This document shows, one piece after another, positions 61,124-64,000 of a DNA stretch of 64,000 nucleotides. The stretch covers positions 248,001 to 312,000 of the forward strand of contig JADLZK010005824.1 of the NCBI GenBank assembly GCA_015847255.1, given 5' to 3'. The DNA is from Hyparrhenia diplandra (lineage: Eukaryota > Streptophyta > Magnoliopsida > Poales > Poaceae). The first letter of the stretch is position 1, and every line of letters begins with the position of its first letter. Both the position numbers and the translations under genes were made by a program. The notes beneath the pieces were generated by a model that worked only from the letters and a program-made list of their open reading frames with translations, did no database searches and was not told where the DNA came from.

Positions 61124-61405
61124 GAGCAAGTATAATAAACTTACGTGAGTGGCGCATCGTCGACCAGTCGAAAAATGATCTTATTTAAAGAGAAATGAAG
61201 AGAGAGAAGCTAGCGGCGACTTGGGAGACGCCGGGCCGCGAGCGAGCGCATGCATTAAATGAGCACGATTGCTGGACTCCCACCAGCGGTCGCGAGAAAG
61301 CGAGAAAGAAATGCATCGATAAATCCGACGCCGCCAAGACTTTGGCAAGTCGAGGAATTTGGAGCTCTATACGCCCGCTCGCCGGAGAGATTATTAATCT
61401 TGCTC
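61124..61405. mobile_element. Tourist-like MITE with GAGCAAG ends
   Basis: Inverted ends GAGCAAGTATAATAA / TTATTAATCTTGCTC, flanked by TAA (61121-61123, 61406-61408). 282 bp, moderately GC-rich in the middle. A very common grass MITE form. The 73-codon frame inside is incidental. Confidence 0.75.
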
Positions 61406-61416
61406 TAATGCTTTAG

Positions 61417-62965
61417 ATGGAGCGTCCCAACGATCCAACAACCATCGGACACGTGCTCCAGGCTCCCATGGGCCAGGCCCACATCCCACGCGCATGTATC
61501 CCTTGCTTTTACTGGAGCATGACGCCCCACTCAAACAGATACGCATGTCGGCATGCTCCTCCCCATCCACATATTTTTCTCTCCCATTCTTATCTCTTTC
61601 TCAGCAGCCGCCGTCGAGATGGAGAAGGGACGGGCAACCTCCGCGCGCCTGGCGAGGCCGCCACTGTTGGGCGAGGCCACCTCCACGTGCCTTGGGGAGA
61701 TCTCGGCCCGCCGCAGTGGAGGGCGCGGCCAGGGGGCGGCGCGGCCCGCCGCCAGTGGAGGGCGCTGGTGGAGCGGCATTTCGCCATGGCCGGGAGCTTC
61801 AAGCTCCGGCCGCGCTGCAATTCATCGAATTGAGGCGAGTTCGGCCAATTCGTCGCGCCCGGAGTAGCACGTCGGCACCGCGAATCTCCCCATGCCTCGA
61901 GGAGCCTCGCCATCACTTGCATCGATCCAACGCCAGCGACCTCCTTTTTCTCCATGGTTGAGGCAGGAAGGGGACCGCCGCCGCCACCCCTGGAGGAGCG
62001 CGTCCCACCTTGCCCCATGTGCTTCCCTCCACCTTGTGCTATTGCTCCCCACCTGGCGAGCACCTCCAGCACTGTGACCGGCGGAGCGGCGGCGGCAGCG
62101 GCGAGCGCCTCCACCACCCCGACGGGCGGAGTAGCAGCAACGGTGGCAAGCACCTCCAGGCAGAGCGACGATAGGCAACCCCGATCCAAGCCCGGGCTCT
62201 CCTCCTTTTTTTGTTTTGTTGCAACATACGTTTTTGAGGTGTTGCAATAGCAGTTTTAAGTTGTTGCAGCATCATTTTTTCGATGTTTGCAGTTTGTATT
62301 TTGACTATTTTCATTTGTTTCATTAGATGTTCTTTCGTTGTTGCAATATGTTTTATTCATTGTTGCATTTTTTTCTTGTTGCAATGGATGTCTTTTTTCC
62401 AGTGGTGCAGTGGATATTTTTCAATGTTGCTATTTATATTTTCGTTGTTGCATTAAATGTTTTGTAATGTTGCATTAGATGTTTTTTCATTTGTTGCATC
62501 AGCAGGTGGATCTGCTGCGAAAAAACAAATTTTAGAATTGCAAGAAAAACAAATTTTACAATTCGGAAGAACCACAGGATGATTTTTGTGTGGATTCAGC
62601 AAGACGCAGGACTGTGCTACGCTGTATTTGTCCGTGAGCCCTCCCAAATTTCTCTCGCTACAGCACTAGTACACTGCTTGTCCCTTTCTCTCTCTCTTAA
62701 ATTCATCATCACATCTAATGTTGCATTAGATTTTTTTAGTTTTTTTTTTCATTTGTTGCAGCAGCGGGTGGATCTGCTGGCGAGGTTGGAGCCTTGGAGG
62801 TGGGGCGGTGCGCATGGGCGTAGGGAGCAGAGGAATTTGACTTTTCTCGTCTTTTTAGGGGTCGTACCGATGGGAGTGAGTGGGATGTAACTTTTCTTTT
62901 TCGTGGGCCGTACCGATGGGAGGGCGTCCGATGGGCCTCGATCGCATGGGACGTCCTAGCGCTAG
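61417..62965. mobile_element. Possible Mutator-like or other TIR element with GC-rich interior
   Basis: The left end (GAGCGTCCCAACGATCC ... CATCGGACACG) and the reverse complement of the right end (GGACGTCCCATGCGATCGAG ... CCCATCGGACGCCC) are similar, like long terminal inverted repeats. The interior has a GC-rich block (61600-62200) with overlapping frames on both strands, then TGTTGCA-rich DNA. A gene-capturing (Pack-MULE-like) element is possible. No transposase and no clear 9-bp target duplication was found. Confidence 0.35.
62216..62505. repeat. Degenerate TGTTGCA repeat tract
   Basis: The motif GTTGCA(A/T)(T/G) recurs every 15-35 bases from 62216 to 62505 within T-rich DNA. The closing piece CATTTGTTGCATCAGCAGGTGGATCTGCTG (about 62479-62508, quoted here only as its first and last parts CATTTGTTGCA and GGTGGATCTGCTG) recurs at 62750-62780. 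This pattern is common in grass DNA transposons. Confidence 0.55.
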
Positions 62966-64000
62966 GATCACCCATGTTCCTACTATCTCGTCATGCAGCT
63001 GCTGTGTTTCCCAAGCTGAACCTTGCGCCTCAGGAGTGTTCGCCGGATGGGAAGGGTCCTCTTCCCTGAAGATGACTCCATTTCGTCATCTCCACAGCTG
63101 CCAACAAACCAAACCAGCGTCCCAAAGTGTTGTCTTGGAATTTTCCTGGAGACATTCTAGCTAGACAGGGTTGGAGCCAGGTAGGTAGCGGGTGCTGTGT
63201 TTTTTGGAAGCCGAATTCCAGTCCATTCCTAGAACGGCGAACAGGTGAAGGCATGGAGATCCATTCCTTTCCATGAGTATCCTTTTTATAAACTCCCCTG
63301 GAGTCAAGTTTCCCCATTAGCCGCGCAGAAAGGGCCATGTCGGGTATCTCGGACACTCTGATAAAGCACTGTGCTGAAATAGTTTGTACCTCGTTGAATT
63401 GAAGCTGAGCCGGACAGACAATTGCCAAACGAATGGATCAGTGAATTCAAATCCGTTTGCATACAATTTTGAGCTACCGTGCTGTTTTCCTTCTTGTTGC
63501 GACTGAATAAAGGTGGATACTGGTCGACCAGGGCGTCTTCTTGGAGAGCATCGAACCAGGAAGAGGTACCCTTGCCGTTGTTGATGGTGACTGTGGTCAG
63601 TGCTTGGTATAGTGGGTAGTGGCAGTAGAGCCAAGCACCTCCTTCTAGAGAAGCTATGCATGCATGTTGGCGTCGTACCCAGTCCGAGCTGTTTTTTTTA
63701 ATCAGTCCGAGCTGTTATTATATACCGCTGTTTTATACTTGCAAACAATGTATACTTTAAATATATCATTCATATTATAACTGAGTGACCTAACTGTGTA
63801 AACTCAGATTGTGCGTGCTCCTTAATTATGCTATACTTCTAACAACAAATCAGCAGTACAAACATATCTTATTGATTTTTCAGTACTTGCAATCCACGTG
63901 TAAGGTTTTGCGCTTACATGCTTTTTTCACTGGCAACTAATCACGATATGTTTACCTTTTCCTGTAAAAAAACTACACTATGTTTGCCTTGCAGTTTTGC
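62966..64000. other. Gene-free right end
   Basis: Minus-strand frames at 63030-63428 (132 codons) and 63317-63661 (114 codons) overlap and show no family motif or splice pattern. The last 350 bases are AT-rich. A gene truncated by the window edge cannot be excluded. Confidence 0.35.

Overview
This is nuclear DNA from a flowering plant, almost certainly a grass. Genes are split by GT-AG introns. First exons are strongly GC-rich (AIP1, both LPR-like genes). Intergenic DNA is packed with grass-type transposon debris: Stowaway and Tourist-type MITEs, a CACTA end, Helitron ends and a LINE-like insertion. The species cannot be told from sequence alone. No bacterial operon, CRISPR array, rRNA or tRNA was seen.

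Layout. 1-16.6 kb is gene-poor. It holds foldback repeats, a possible NFD6-like plastid/mitochondrial gene fragment (about 1335-1936), a CACTA terminus at 3876, an eight-unit AT-rich tandem repeat (4659-5212), a textbook Helitron 3' end at 6618, a Helitron-like 5' end at about 6843, and several MITEs. Five well supported genes follow, all on the + strand: (1) a heavy-metal-associated isoprenylated protein (HIPP), 17057-19184; (2) actin-interacting protein 1 (AIP1, WD40), 27023-32310; (3) a large UBC23-type ubiquitin-conjugating E2, 36575-42094; (4, 5) two tandem LPR1-type multicopper ferroxidases, 45436-47453 and 49701-52945; then (6) an FDM/IDN2-type XS-domain gene of RNA-directed DNA methylation, 55041-57415. 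From 57.4 to 64 kb there is no convincing gene, but there is a ~250-bp dispersed duplication, two TAA-flanked MITEs and a possible Mutator-like element.

How the genes relate. These are independent plant genes, not an operon. The LPR pair is a local tandem duplication: same intron positions and same copper-ligand motifs, diverged N-termini. LPR proteins act in local phosphate/iron sensing at the root tip. The E2 next door belongs to the same broad class as PHO2, but its N-terminus looks like UBC23, so a phosphate cluster is not claimed.

Two points dominate. First, all the coding genes carry single-base frame breaks, at least 20 in total and most in short homopolymer runs, while splice sites, motifs and stop codons stay intact. 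That is the signature of uncorrected sequencing or assembly error, so the genes are annotated as functional with frame breaks noted. Second, the FDM gene lacks the usual N-terminal zf-XS finger. Instead, a copy of part of its own coiled-coil exon, with ATG and splice donor, lies upstream in frame with the XS exon, next to a LINE-like insertion with a clean 14-bp target duplication. This possible chimeric N-terminus is the most interesting biology in the window.
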